Shown: positions 14,301 to 25,521, numbered from the stretch's first letter. The stretch: 64,000 nt of DNA from Chanos chanos (GCF_902362185.1 NC_044497.1:30430001-30494000); one strand, 5' to 3'. The notes: generated by a model not told the origin, from the letters alone. Numbers and translations: made by a program.

Positions 14301-17300
14301 AGGGTTTCAGAGTCCTCGCACTTGCCTCCAAACAGCTTGATGTACAGACTGACTTGAGCACAATTGAAAGGTCAGTTGGAAGGAGAGAGTATGCATGATA
14401 TGCTATGGGTTAATAGCATTAGTTATACATAGAGCTTAATTCACAGGACAGAGGTTGAGGGGAAACTGCAGTTCCTGGGCCTGTTGGTGATGAAGAACCA
14501 GTTGAAGCCTGAGAGTGCAGGAGTCATCAGTACTCTGAGACAGGCACAGCTCCGTCCTGTTATGGTCACTGGTAGGGAAATGTCCTTTTTTTTCTTTCTT
14601 TTTTCTATTTGTTATTTTGCAGCATAATCATACTTTTATTTCTTTTCATTTTACGGTTCCTCAGACTGCCCCAGATAGTTCCATTAAATTGAATGGGCCA
14701 TCCCAATGTTCGGAGGTCCAATATTTCTTGATAATGACCACTGAAAAAAATGAATAATAGTTGAGAAAAATGAATGACCGCTGCCATTGGCAACGGGGTT
14801 TGTGCTTCTTATTCACATCTTTCCTATCATTCCGCAAGTAGTTCAGTTCACTTATCGTAACTGAAAGTCATGGTAATTTGTATCTGACAATCTGCAAACA
14901 AAGACGGGGTCCTGTTCATCCTGACGGGATTTATTTTTCGATAGTGACTGGCAGACTATATATTATCCCTTACATAGTGTTAGTCGTCTGCTTTTAATTT
15001 GCCTCTGTGACAAGAGACTGTTAGTGTTTACATTAATGTTCATTTAATCATATTTCATGTTTACTGTAGTGAGTTAACGGTATCTTAATTTTAAAGTAAC
15101 CCATCATACAGACTGGGATTAAAAAAAGGTCACCCTCTTCATTCTAAAAGCAGAACTAACAGCAACTTTCTCTTCCTCCTCATCAGGTGACAATATCCTC
15201 ACAGCTGTGAATGTTGCCCGCGGATGTGGGATGGTGTCGGCACATGAGAAAGTGATTTTTGTCAGCGCATCGCCCCCTACTGACCACTCACAAGCACTAC
15301 TACGATTTCATCAAGGGGAAGGAGATTCGGAGCCCAACAGCACTGAAGAGACCATGGATATCCTTGCACAGGTTTTTTTTTTTTTTTAATAAATATGCGA
15401 AACTATTTAGCCCAAATCAGTTGAAACGTCAGTTTTGTCACTTTCAATCAATTTTTGTCTTCCTGAATTTCTGTCCTGGAGCTCGTATTGTTCACGCTTG
15501 ATTGTTCACCAAGGTGTCTGTTGGCTGCTCTTACAGTTTTTTGTCTGAATAGGTCTTTGCTACGTTAATTATAAACATTTCCACATAGTATACATATCTT
15601 TGACAATTTTTCATTTTGTCACCAAATACCTTGTGAAGTATTCAGAGTTTACTTCTCTCTGATCCTTAGGGTCTTTACCAGAGTGGGGTCAGTTACCATT
15701 TGGCTGTGAATGGAAAATCCTTTGCTGCCCTATATGACTACTTTCCTGATTATCTACCAAAGGTGATTTGGTACTTGGTTTCTTGTGTCTGAGTTATTCT
15801 GTTCATATATCCATTCCTAACAAACACAGCATGAAGAGTTTACATTGTATGTCAAAAATTACCACTAAATGCTTTCTCTAAATGCTATTGTTTTTTTTTT
15901 TTTTATATCTCAGATCCTTATGAGAGGCACTGTGTATGCAAGAATGTCACCAGACCAGAAGACCCAGTTAGTCAAAGCCCTGCAGAAACTGAAGTGAGAC
16001 AAAGAACAATTATCAAAGCAGCAAAGGGGGCAGATCATTTTAGATATACACATGAAGCACGTTTGACAGACCTTAGAAAAATAGACACATTTATTTTCTG
16101 CTGTCTATACTGTATGAGTGAGGGAGCTCGTAGTCTATATTGTATGGGTAAGGGAGGTTTGTTTGTAGTCTGTGTTGTATGAATAAGGGGGCTAAACTAA
16201 TATCATTGTTTAGTCATGTTATTAATACCAATGAAAGAATGCTGTAGAGATACTTTGGTCATGGTTTGTCATCCATCTCTGCTCTCCCACAGTTACCGGG
16301 TGGGCATGTGTGGGGATGGAGCCAATGACTGTGGAGCCCTGAGAGCTGCTGATGTTGGTGTGTCTCTGTCTGAGGCAGAGGCTTCTGTAGCCTCTCCTTT
16401 CACCTCCAAAACTGACAACATCAGCTGTGTCCCCCTGCTTATCAGGTAAAACCACACACTTTGACTTTTATCTGGTATGACTAAAATAAATGAAACAAGG
16501 AAGCAAAGGAACTTTTTCTATTGACTCGTGTAAGTGATGATTCAGTGTGATTGTATAAATATTGTTTCAGTGGAATGTTCTCTGTTCAAACAGGGAGGGA
16601 AGATGTTCCCTTGTGACATCATTCAGTCTTTTCAAATACATGGCATTGTACAGTCTAATTCAGTTCACCTCTGTACTCATCCTCTACACTGTGAGTGCAG
16701 TATTTCTATAAATTCCATTTTTTTGTCACTAACACATGTGAAGTGTTTATTTAAGTCAAGATCACCAAGAAAACATAGTATCGATTTAAGCACTGTGTTC
16801 TAATATCTGCTTCTTTAGGAGAAGACAAACCTGGGTGATTTGCAGTTCCTCTTTTTTGACTTGGCTCTGGTAACACTACTGGCTATTGTAATGGGCAAAG
16901 GAGGCCCCAGCAATGAACTGCCCTCACAGCGCCCCCCTGCCAGCCTGTTGGCACTTCCAGTTCTGGGAAGTCTGCTCTTGCACACCCTCCTCCTAATCCT
17001 TGGTCAGATAGGAGCCTTACTCATCACTTTTTCTCAGGACTGGTAATAAAAAAGGAGTGATTTCAGGAAAAATGGCCTGCCTCTCTCTCAGCGGTGTATT
17101 CCATTCTTCTTTTTTATTCTTCCGTTTTTAGGTATGTCCCTCTTAATTCAACTGTGTCAGGAGCAGAAAACCTGCCAAACTTTGAGGACACAAGCGTCTT
17201 TGCCTTATCAGGATTCCAGTACATTTTCATGTCCATAGTTGTGACAAAGGGATACCCTTATAAGAAGCCATTATACTACAATGGTGAGAGACTAATCTTT

Positions 17301-18202
17301 TCGGACTGTATCCACAGGCTCCTCTTTAGTATTTGTCGTTAAACAGCTATGTACAGGCACATAATGCTCTGTTGTGGTCTGTTCTCTGTATTTGTTCTCC
17401 CTAGGCCTGTTTCTGGGGATGCTGCTGATCTTGTTTGCTGTGATGGTCTGGCTAGTGGTGTTTCCAGGCACCACCATCCACAGAATTCTGCAACTCTGCA
17501 ACGTCACTGATATGAATTACAAACTGCTGCTGGTGGCCCTGGCAGCTCTCAACTTCTTTATTTGCTTCCTAGTGGAGGTATGTTTCTTAATGAAGACAAC
17601 TTTAGTTCAGCTGAACTTTGCAGCCACTTCCCTTTGTGCACTGTATTTCATGCCCTTTGACTTTGAATGTTCCTTTCAGTTCATACATTTCACATCTCAC
17701 TTCAACAATGAAACATATCATGTGTGCAGTGCCCATAATTATACAATGAGTGACAAATATTTCAGGGATTACAGGCCCAGAATAGAAGTCTGAGTCAATG
17801 AGACAGACTTTTACATGCTTATTCCATACTCAGCCAGGAATCTGAACGTTCCAGTTATTTTTCAGACAAAAAAGCATTGGGGAGGTAGAAGGAATTAATA
17901 ACGATACAGTATATCACATGAGAATTTGTGCAGATGTATGATCACTACTAACATTTTGTCATATACTCTAATGTATTTCATTTCACAGCAATAACAGAAA
18001 AACCTCACCTGTGGTTTTCTTACATCTTATGCAGGTACTCGTTGACCGAGGTGCACTCAGTTGCCTCCGTAACCTACGAGGGAAACGGCAGTCCAAAAAG
18101 CAATACAAACGTTTGGATGTTCTGTTGTCAGAAACTCCTTCCTGGCCGCCCCTGGACCAACCCATAGTCTCGCGGCAGTGCACAGTCATTGGCCTTAGCT
18201 AG
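5395..18202 (+). CDS. atp13a2: P5B-type ATPase ATP13A2, tandem copy 1, complete, 29 coding exons
   Basis: ATP13A2 (PARK9) is a late endosomal/lysosomal P5B ATPase that exports polyamines to the cytosol. Exons: 5395-5407, 8145-8239, 8671-8838, 9116-9174, 9690-9759, 9855-9934, 10050-10127, 10242-10311, 10591-10725, 10858-10924, 11341-11472, 11717-11878, 12176-12286, 12416-12462, 12643-12831, 13219-13425, 13674-13781, 13948-14104, 14259-14370, 14447-14571, 15187-15371, 15670-15762, 15914-15993, 16293-16445, 16594-16690, 16819-17042, 17132-17283, 17405-17577, 18035-18202. The joined frame is 1169 aa (human 1180). Motifs: N-terminal hydrophobic segment ~52-66; TGES 322-325; PPALPAA 448-454 in M4, preceded by SLDIVTIIV; phosphorylation motif DKTGT 491-495; KGAPE 635-639; TGDN 728-731; GDGAND 855-860; then M5-M10. 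The ATG is in a 13-nt first coding exon (MDPSG). The exon-21 donor runs straight into a T tract. A teleost repeat sits in intron 4. Confidence 0.95.
9387..9659 (+). mobile_element. Teleost dispersed repeat (SINE/LINE-tail-like) in intron 4 of copy 1
   Basis: This 273-base insert is flanked by an 8-base direct repeat, acagtaaa, at 9379-9386 and 9660-9667. Its 3' half is the common teleost sequence with a 'gaggatgggctccccc' core and a 'gctgctttgagac' box, ending near 'gcgctatacaaa'. Intron 4 of copy 2 (172 bases) lacks it, so it arrived after the two genes separated. I recognise the family by memory of its core only and cannot give a firm name. Confidence 0.65.
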
Positions 18203-18272
18203 CATGAGCTTCATGTACTGCACCTAATTCTTCCTTTCACCAAAGAGTGCCAGAGATCTGTTGCTATGACCA

Positions 18273-18403
18273 AATAAAACTGTGAGGCCTGTGGACCAGA
18301 TCGGATAACTGAATGCCTATTATATAAGGCACAAACTTTTCATTGTTTTAATCAGGGAAATACCTCTATTTACTGTTGGTGGTTCCAGCTAGTTCCTAAT
18401 AAA
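18273..18403 (+). terminator. atp13a2: Poly(A) signals of atp13a2 copy 1
   Basis: Two AATAAA hexamers follow the stop codon, at 18273-18278 and 18398-18403. Either could end the copy-1 transcript. The first has no intact counterpart at the matching place behind copy 2. Confidence 0.6.
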
Positions 18404-19811
18404 GATGGTCTATGTTACAGATAATGTTTCTTTTAATATACAGTGTAAATAATTGTGTGAATGTTTCAATGGAGATCAATGAAAATTATGAGGAGATGTG
18501 TGAGTAGTTGGTGAAAAGTGATTGATGGGATTGTTAAGAGAACCATAAATCCAAGTTTGTGATAAGACAGAACTGTGCCAAACAAACATGGCATATGGAG
18601 AGATAAAACAGCACATATTACATACCACTATATCTGAGCTGTGATCTGTTGTGTTGTGAAGATGGATCCCTACCTAACACTATCATTTTGCAAATGGTGG
18701 TGTACTGTCTTTTTGTTTTATATTCAAAATGGGGTTATTTTTTAATTCTTTATCAAATGGTCTTAAACAGCAGCTTTTTAAGCAATTTTTTGACAGACCC
18801 ACCAGTATCCCACAAAGCCTAAGTTATTGAGAGACCTTAGCTGCAGAGGGCTACAAGGTGTAGTACACACAGCTGTCAGTAAATACTTGCCCAAAGGCTG
18901 TGTAGTTAGAGACTGTGATGTAACTTCAGGGTGACTGGTTAGAGGATACAGTCAGTGTTGCAAGAAGGTTAATGAGTGCAATGTGTCTTTGACTGTCAAA
19001 GTAAAAAGAAAAGACTGAGTTCAACTTACCCTCAGTCCTGACTTCCTTTTATTCGGACCATACTTAAGATCAGATCAGATAAAGGTACACAGTGACTCAT
19101 CTTTATTTGTACACAGAGCCATTTACCAACGTCCAGTGGATTAACACCCTTAGGTTACAAAGATACACCATGATTACTCAAGGCATTGCATGACTTCCAC
19201 AAAACAAGGTCATATAAGAATGGATTAAACACCATTACTGCTTCCAGAGCCCTTTATTCAATTGGTCTTAGGGGGTGAACCACTGATACTTGGCCTGAAA
19301 ATCCCTCTTCTTGTAAATGCTCAGTTATCCCAGTATAATCCTTAAGGTCAGACATGTATTTCCACTCTGAAAACACCTTCTCTGATCTGGGTGAGACCTG
19401 AACACCGTAACTCCAATTTGTTACTCAAATTTGACCTGGTCATCTCCAAAGTTAACCAGGGAAAGTACACAGCTCCTCCAATGCATGCAAATGATCTTTT
19501 CATACTTTGAGCTGTACACCATGGTCAAGCAAAATAATCTGGTTAGAGACAGTGTTATTTGGAAAGTGGTACCCACAGGAGGAAGAGTGGCTCTGGCCAA
19601 CACTCCTGCCTGGAGGATCATGGCCAGTTAGGTTCCCTGTGCCCCCTCATCAGTTTTAAGCTTGTTTCTATATGATATGCTGAGATGTTGCCTACAAGCT
19701 TGCACACAGGTTATATAGCTCTACAAATGCACATATTTACCGTGAGCCAAAAAGGAAGGGAAATACTAAGCATCTTTTCCCTGACCCCTGATTTAAGGCA
19801 TTCATTTCAAT
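18404..19811. other. 3' flank of atp13a2 copy 1, partly shared with the flank of copy 2
   Basis: No gene is seen. Bases about 18500-18560 and 18720-18800 resemble 50075-50145 and 50480-50580 behind copy 2: a shared 'gttggtgaaaa-tgattgatgg' segment and a shared 'attctttat-aaatgg' segment. The duplicated unit therefore reached beyond the gene's 3' end. I could not assign 18.85-19.8 kb. Confidence 0.5.
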
Positions 19812-19816
19812 CAGGA

Positions 19817-20263
19817 TGTTACGTCCCCGGTGGAGTGTGGTGTCTAGGGGTATGTAGGGGAACGTAGCATAAAGGAACGCACCACCTGTGCTGGTGTTGA
19901 GACGGTGTGATGGGGGAGAAAAACACGGACACGGGGAATTAGTGTAACAGAAAGTGCACGATATATATGGAATATTTACAAAGTGATATTTACAAAATAT
20001 TTACAAACACACGAAGGTGGGAGAGGACGATAGACGGTGCCAAAGAAATGAAACTAGTAAAACAAAAATACCCTAACTGTCGACACTGAAGAACACACAC
20101 TAGATTACAAAACAAAAAGGTGGCAGAGCCAAAGAAAAACCTGACTACACTAACTAGTAACAGAAATACAAGAGTGGCACCCGCCTCTAACCTATCCCTA
20201 TACAGCAGGGGTGACAAGGAGACAAGGCACACAAATAAAACACACAGTGCGCCGCACGTAACA
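19817..20263. mobile_element. Solo LTR-like element, 447 bp
   Basis: It starts TGTTACGT and ends ACGTAACA, and is flanked by a perfect 5-base duplication, cagga (19812-19816 and 20264-20268). TG...CA ends and a 5-bp target duplication are typical of LTR retrotransposons. No internal coding region or partner LTR adjoins it, so it is read as a solo LTR fossil of unassigned family. The perfect target duplication suggests a fairly young insertion. Confidence 0.65.
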
Positions 20264-20320
20264 CAGGACCACAAACAAAAATGCATTTTGCTGTTTAAAT
20301 GCTAATGTCTCTTTCATTAG

Positions 20321-20788
20321 GAGAACACAAACTTCAGTCATCTTCAGTTCCTTTTCTTTGACTTGGCTCTGGTAACATTATTGGGTATTGTAATGAGCAA
20401 AGGTGGCCCCCGCAATGAACTTCCCCACACGGAATCTCTAGGTCAACAATTCTGAAAAAAATGATACTCTTATAAAAATACACTTTATTATAATTGTGAA
20501 AGATTAATCTATCATGTTTTATTTACAAAATGCTTTTATATATTCACCATTAAATGTATACTCACAGGCACACATTGCTCCACCTTTCTCTCTTTCTGTA
20601 TTTCTACTGCCAGTGCTTATTGTGAACATGCTGTTGAGCTTGTTTAATGGTGATGATCTGGCTGGGGTTATTTCCTTGGAGCCATCAACCACAAAATTCA
20701 GCAACTCAGCAACGGCACTGATAAGAATGACAAACTGCGGCTGGTGGCCTAAGCAGCTCTCAAGTTCTTTATTTACTGCCTAGTGGAG
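20321..20788 (+). pseudogene. atp13a2: ATP13A2 relic, 3' part (exons 26, 27 tail, 28)
   Basis: Three blocks match copy 1 in order. 20321-~20430 matches the first half of exon 26, with its acceptor AG. ~20463-20510 matches the end of exon 27 and its donor region. 20614-20788 matches exon 28, followed by a GT donor and about 90 bases of intron-28-like sequence. The rest of exons 26 and 27 is missing and exon 28 has an in-frame TAA. Exon 29 is absent: intron-28-like sequence runs instead into an sdhb tail. This is a non-coding remnant of a third atp13a2 copy. Confidence 0.85.
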
Positions 20789-20885
20789 GTAAATTGTCTT
20801 ATTGACAACATACAGCTGGACTTTGTAGCTGATTTCCTTTGTTCACTGCGCAAAATACATATACTGTACTTCTCACTCCTTTAGT

Positions 20886-21480
20886 GAGAAATATGCTTTG
20901 CCAACCTGCAAAGCAAAGATATTGTCACGCAGTGTTATTTAATAACTCTCTATCATTCTATTCCACTGAAAGCTCCTTATTATTATATATATGTAAGTGA
21001 TCAGCCATGAAAATAAAACATACTCAGCCCATTTATAACTTGTAGCAGTTAGTGTACAGTGTAGACTATGTTTCAACGGTAAAAGTGTAGAGCGGAATAA
21101 ATAAAATCATGTCCTGTAAAACAGACTGCTGCTGATCAACGACTTTGTATGTATTTTGAGAGCAAAGGAAGAGACAAGGACAATGAATGTGAAAATGAAT
21201 GTGCATATAATTTTGGAAGCATTGTCTTCTATGTATCTTTTGTGTAAAGTTTATAGATGTGCAGCAGACACTTGCATCATAGATGTCTATCTCCTCTTTG
21301 TTTGTACTGTGCATCTATTGTAAATGCAACACGTCACCATGTGGAGATAAAGTTTCTGTCAGTAGTTTTCCATGTAAGATATGACATTTTAGCACACGCA
21401 ATAAAGCCATGTACTCATATCTTTAATGGTGTCTTTTTTTTTCTTTGATAAAGTGCTTCAATATTACCAATATTATTTAT
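20886..21480 (+). pseudogene. sdhb: Duplicated sdhb last-exon end and 3' UTR (relic)
   Basis: From about 20890 the sequence follows the end of sdhb exon 8 (the region encoding MMATYKEK) in degenerate form. It then follows the sdhb 3' UTR: 'cagtgttatttaataactct' matches 'cagtgttactgaataattct' just after the sdhb stop. Further matches are 'ggacaatgaatgtg' near 21180, AATAAA at 21400 and the 'ttaatggtgt' tail at 21420. The remaining sdhb exons are absent. This places an sdhb 3' end between two atp13a2 remnants. Confidence 0.85.
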
Positions 21481-21749
21481 GTATTTTGCTCCTGATATGA
21501 ATGCTTTCTGGAGTTTCTACAATGTACACACAATCATTATAGTTTTAGAAGTGCTAACTTTTAAAATTATAATTATCAGTCAAATGTGAAATTGTAGGGT
21601 GTCCCATTTTGATCTGATTAAAGAGCTGAAATAAAAAAGCTCTTCCACCAAAGAACCATTTCAGTCAATCCAACTCCCACTTCTCTCTCTAATATCATCC
21701 TGCGGATATGGAAGGTCTGGCCTGGTGCCACCACTAAGAAATACTGCTG

Positions 21750-21994
21750 CTTGTCATAGGTGATCATTCTGATGTATCAGAAGTCTGTCTGTTCCCAAAC
21801 AATGGCGCCACAGTGAGTCACTGTTCATGCTTATTAGTTGCTCCACAAGTGAAGTGTTACAGCATTGACCTTGCCAACAAATACACGGTCATCAAGATTT
21901 ACAGAAGCACCATGTAATAGGTGAAGGCCAAGAGTGCTTTGCCCTCTGATAAGTCTGCTAGTTATGGTTCACATGAATTTGTGTGCAGTAAGAC
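21750..21994 (+). promoter_or_regulatory. Decayed atp13a2 promoter/5' UTR, matching that of copy 2
   Basis: Upstream of the relic exon 1, several short blocks match the region before copy-2 exon 1 in the same order. These are 'cactgttcatgctt' against 'cactcatgctt', 'ccttgccaacaaat' against 'cctttccaacaaat', and 'gcagtaagacatgg' against 'gcactaagacatgg'. Copy 1 matches much less well here. The regulatory role is inferred from position. Confidence 0.55.
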
Positions 21995-24900
21995 ATGGAT
22001 CCCCCTGGTAATTTTTTTTTCCCCGTGGAACAAAGAATTTGTTTTTCTTGTAAACCTGTGTTAGAACTCCATCCAAGCCCTCTCGAGTTTATAGCTTCAG
22101 ACCTTAGCAAGCTGGACAGAAAACACAGATGTTTCTTTTCTCTTCTGTATATCTTTACTACAAGGCAGTATGTTGAAAAAAACAAATGCTATAAAATGAG
22201 GAAATAAACGATATTACTACTGACATATTTTCTTAAAACTTAAGACAAGAAACATATACACAAAACATGAGTACAGCATTTAAACACTGAATACATCAGC
22301 TATGATTTTGTTTATTTCATGCTGATGTGTTTATTTGTTTGTTTTTTGTTGTTGATGATGATGTTCACACTGCTCTACATATAGCCTGTTTAGTTTGCAC
22401 TGTAAAAAAAAAAAAAGGGAATGGAGTCACGTCGTTTCAAAGCCAAATTGGCAAAAAATCGGACTCCAAACCATGCAGCCTCTACGTCATCTGAATGAAA
22501 ACAGGTTAGAACTTACAACAAGGCCCAGTTGACCTTCTTTTTTTGGCACTTTTTACATGACAGATTAATCTGATCAAAACTCTCCTTTGGTTTGACTGTG
22601 AACAATGCGGGGATTATTAGTGATAGCATGTGTCAGTGAAAAGACATGAAGATTTAATAGTTGTAATGTTTGGAGAGACTCCTGTGGTGCCTGACTCCTC
22701 TCCTGCCTCCATAAAGTGCCAATTAGAGCTAAAGCTGTGATTTTTTCAACTCGAATATGAACAAACAGACAAAAAAGATCAGGTTTTTGAATTAGTTCAG
22801 AGTTACCTGCAATGTGAATAAAGCCTTAGTAGGTTGTCTTTATAAAGAGATGTGAGATGGATTTCAAATCAGTAGGAGTAAGAAACAAAGGTTATGTTGA
22901 AAAAGTTCAGTTGTGTGTAGTTTTCTCCTGTCATTTAAATTTGGTTTTCTTTTCTCTCATACAAGCACTCTCACATAGAAGGGTTTGGCTGTGTGTGGAG
23001 GAATGGAGGTAAAGGTTGCTGGTTTTAGCAAGGTAGCCCCTGACCCTCATCTTCCTCTTTCCCAGCTCAACGTTCCCTGCCTTGGCTAGCTGTCATTCTG
23101 CAGTCCCTCTGGAAGGTCAGCCCATTGGAGACTGTCTTGAGCTCGAAGTTATTAAGTAGCCTACACTGGCTGGGTGAGAGTTATTTCTGCACCATTCCTC
23201 ATTTCTCCAATGGGGTCCTTCTTGTGTAAAACTCAAGTATTAGTGCGTAATCTACGTTAATACATCCAACAAAGAACGTGGATTATTCTCAACCTTTAAA
23301 CCCTGTGATTTGCGAGACTTAACAGTAAACATTTAAGAGGACAAATGTAATACTCATTAAATCCTCATTAATATTGAGAAAGAGCTTTTTTTGTGGAGCT
23401 GTTGAAACAGGAGATTTAAGGTGCCATATATACAACATATTAGGGATGTCCCAATCAAGTTTTTTTGCCCCCGATCCGAGTCAGTATTGAGTATCTGCTG
23501 ATACCAAGTCCCGATCTGTTACTTGTATTTTCTGAGGTAATACAGTTGCGCAGTGAACATTTCAAATACATTAAAGGGATTACAACCAGTTCAGTGTATA
23601 TGCTTGACTGAATAGCAAATGCATTAAGAAAAAAATCTGTACTTTCTTTTTATTACTTTTTTTATTTTACAAAATAACAAAGTAAACCTTCTTGTAAAGC
23701 TCCAGTAGAGCAGTGTCTGAAATGTAGTGTCGAGAGGCTAAGGCGTACTGTGGGAGTTATATGTAAGTGTTCGATTTTATTTAATTTTACAGTTGTTCAA
23801 GTGGTTAAGTTGTCTAACTGTCAGTTACGTTGATACTTTTTCTAAAAGCCTCTTTTTTGTGTGCTATCATTATCAATCCTTAGCGTTAGTTCAGCAACTA
23901 TATTGCTCTCTGTGGTCGTTAGTTTAAGCTAACTTGCATGCATCACATACAGCTAAAGCGTTAGGTGTTTCAATTTTGAAATGATACCTTGGTTGTTATT
24001 AGTAGCCTTGAGGATTAATGTCGTTGGATTATGCTGACCTAAAAAATGTTCAAATTTAAAAGTTAAAAGGATCGGGCTGAGGGTTGGGCTCAGTAAAGCC
24101 GATACCGATCAGTTAAAAAATGGCTTGATCGGCCTGATACCGATCTTTGAGATCGGATCGGAACATCCCTACAACATATCCATTAGGTTATTAATTCTCT
24201 GTATTTCTCTTCATATGATAGGATAGGGTCTACAGGAGCCAACAGATGAGGATGGACTGATTACTCGGTTTGGGAACCACAGAGTCCTTGCAGTGATGAG
24301 AACACCTGTAACTGAGGTGAAATCTGAGAGCACTGTAAGCACTGCAGATGTTGGGGGTGGGGTAAGTTTTAACCTTCTTCTTCTTAGGTGGCCCTGAGAT
24401 GGTGGCCACAGTCCATGTGAGTGAAAGTGGTTTGGAGAAAATACCACTGTAGAAAGTAGAAAGTTTGTTTTTTTCTCTCCATATATATTGATTGTCTTGA
24501 TGAAGAGAGCTTGTGATGTAAAAGTGACTAAATCGAGATAAAACATTGTGCCACTGTTTTATCTGTTCTGCTACTTTACCACACTACATGGTTTCACCGG
24601 GACAGGTTTCTGACATTTGCCCACAAATAACTACATGTGCAGACTAATTTCAGCACTACTGAAAGGTCAGGAGAATTGCAGTTCCCGGGCCTGTTGGTCA
24701 TGAAGAACCAGTTGAAGCCTGAGAGCTCTTGAGTCATCAGTACTCTGAGACAGTCACAGCTCTTTCCTGTTATGGTCACTGACATGGTAAAATGACATTT
24801 TTTATAATGAAGCCACACAATTATTTGTCATTTTATCTGTACCCTTTGAAGTGTTTAACTTCTGTTCTCCTTTACCCTCAGAAAGGGGGTCACTACCATT

Positions 24901-25156
24901 TGACTGTAAATAGATGATCTTTCACTCCCCTCTGTCACTACTTCCCTCAGGATTTGCCCAAGACGATTTCTGATACTCAGTTTCTTGTATCTGAATTATT
25001 TTCCTTATTTGCACATTCACAACAAACATTGCGTAGCATTTCTAGACAATATTGTTGGTTTATCAGTGTATTTTAGGTCTGGATGAATGCCAGTTTATGA
25101 GCAAGAATGTCACCAGACCAGAACACTCAGCTAGTCAAGGCCCTGTAGAAACTGAA
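21995..25156 (+). pseudogene. atp13a2: ATP13A2 relic, 5' and middle part (exons 1, 16-20, 22, 23)
   Basis: Exon 1 is preserved as a 13-nt MDPPG exon with a GT donor (21995-22007). Exons 2-15 are gone. Degenerate matches follow in order: exon 16 (~22985-23173, with internal stops), exon 17 (~24221-24333), the end of exon 18 (~24388-24432), exon 19 (~24575-24665) fused directly to exon 20 (~24666-24778) with intron 19 lost, exon 22 (~24881-24963) and exon 23 (~25077-25156). Exon 21 is missing and exon 20 carries a TGA. Exon 23 keeps its 'ctgaa|gtgag' donor. A hAT element splits intron 16. It cannot encode a protein. Confidence 0.88.
23441..24171. mobile_element. Non-autonomous hAT transposon, 731 bp
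   Basis: Ends are TAGGGATGTCCC... and ...GGAACATCCCTA, imperfect terminal inverted repeats. The 8-base target duplication caacatat (23433-23440, 24172-24179) is perfect, which is diagnostic of hAT superfamily insertion. The inner flanks carry inverted 'cgatc' rich blocks. No transposase is present. It lies within intron 16 of the atp13a2 relic. Confidence 0.85.
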
Positions 25157-25394
25157 GTGAGAAAGGGGGCAATTACCGAACAATAAAGGAGGCAAATAAG
25201 TTTAAACACAAGCCTTAAGCACGTTAGAGATTTGTTAGAGAAATATGTACTTTTTTGTCCCATATAGCCCTCCACTATACTCTGCCATATTGTCCATATT
25301 GTGTGAGTTAGGAAGCGCATTTCAAGCAGTCATGCTATTACTCATGACCATATTAAAATCAGTGAAAAAAGTATTATAAAGATATTTTGGTCAT

Positions 25395-25521
25395 CTGCGA
25401 TGGACTGGTGACCTGTCCATGGTGTTTCCCCACCTTTCGCCAAACAAGCGCAAGTATAGGCTCTGGCACCCCCCGTGACCCTAATTAGGATAAGCAGCTT
25501 AGAAAACGAATGAATGAATGA
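25395..25521 (-). mobile_element. Truncated teleost repeat (L2/SINE-tail-like)
   Basis: It is flanked by a 13-base direct repeat, atattttggtcat (25382-25394, 25522-25534), and carries a (TGAA)n end. On the minus strand it matches the start of the repeat at 44187-44505 (CATTCATT tail, 'cctaattagg', 'caccagtccat'). The target matches intron 23 of copy 1 near 16251-16263, so it inserted into the relic intron. Confidence 0.75.

Noticed and set aside
20614-20788. Relic exon 28 as an alternative last exon of copy 1
   Set aside because: It has an in-frame stop and decayed sequence, and copy 1 already has its own intact exons 28 and 29 upstream of it.
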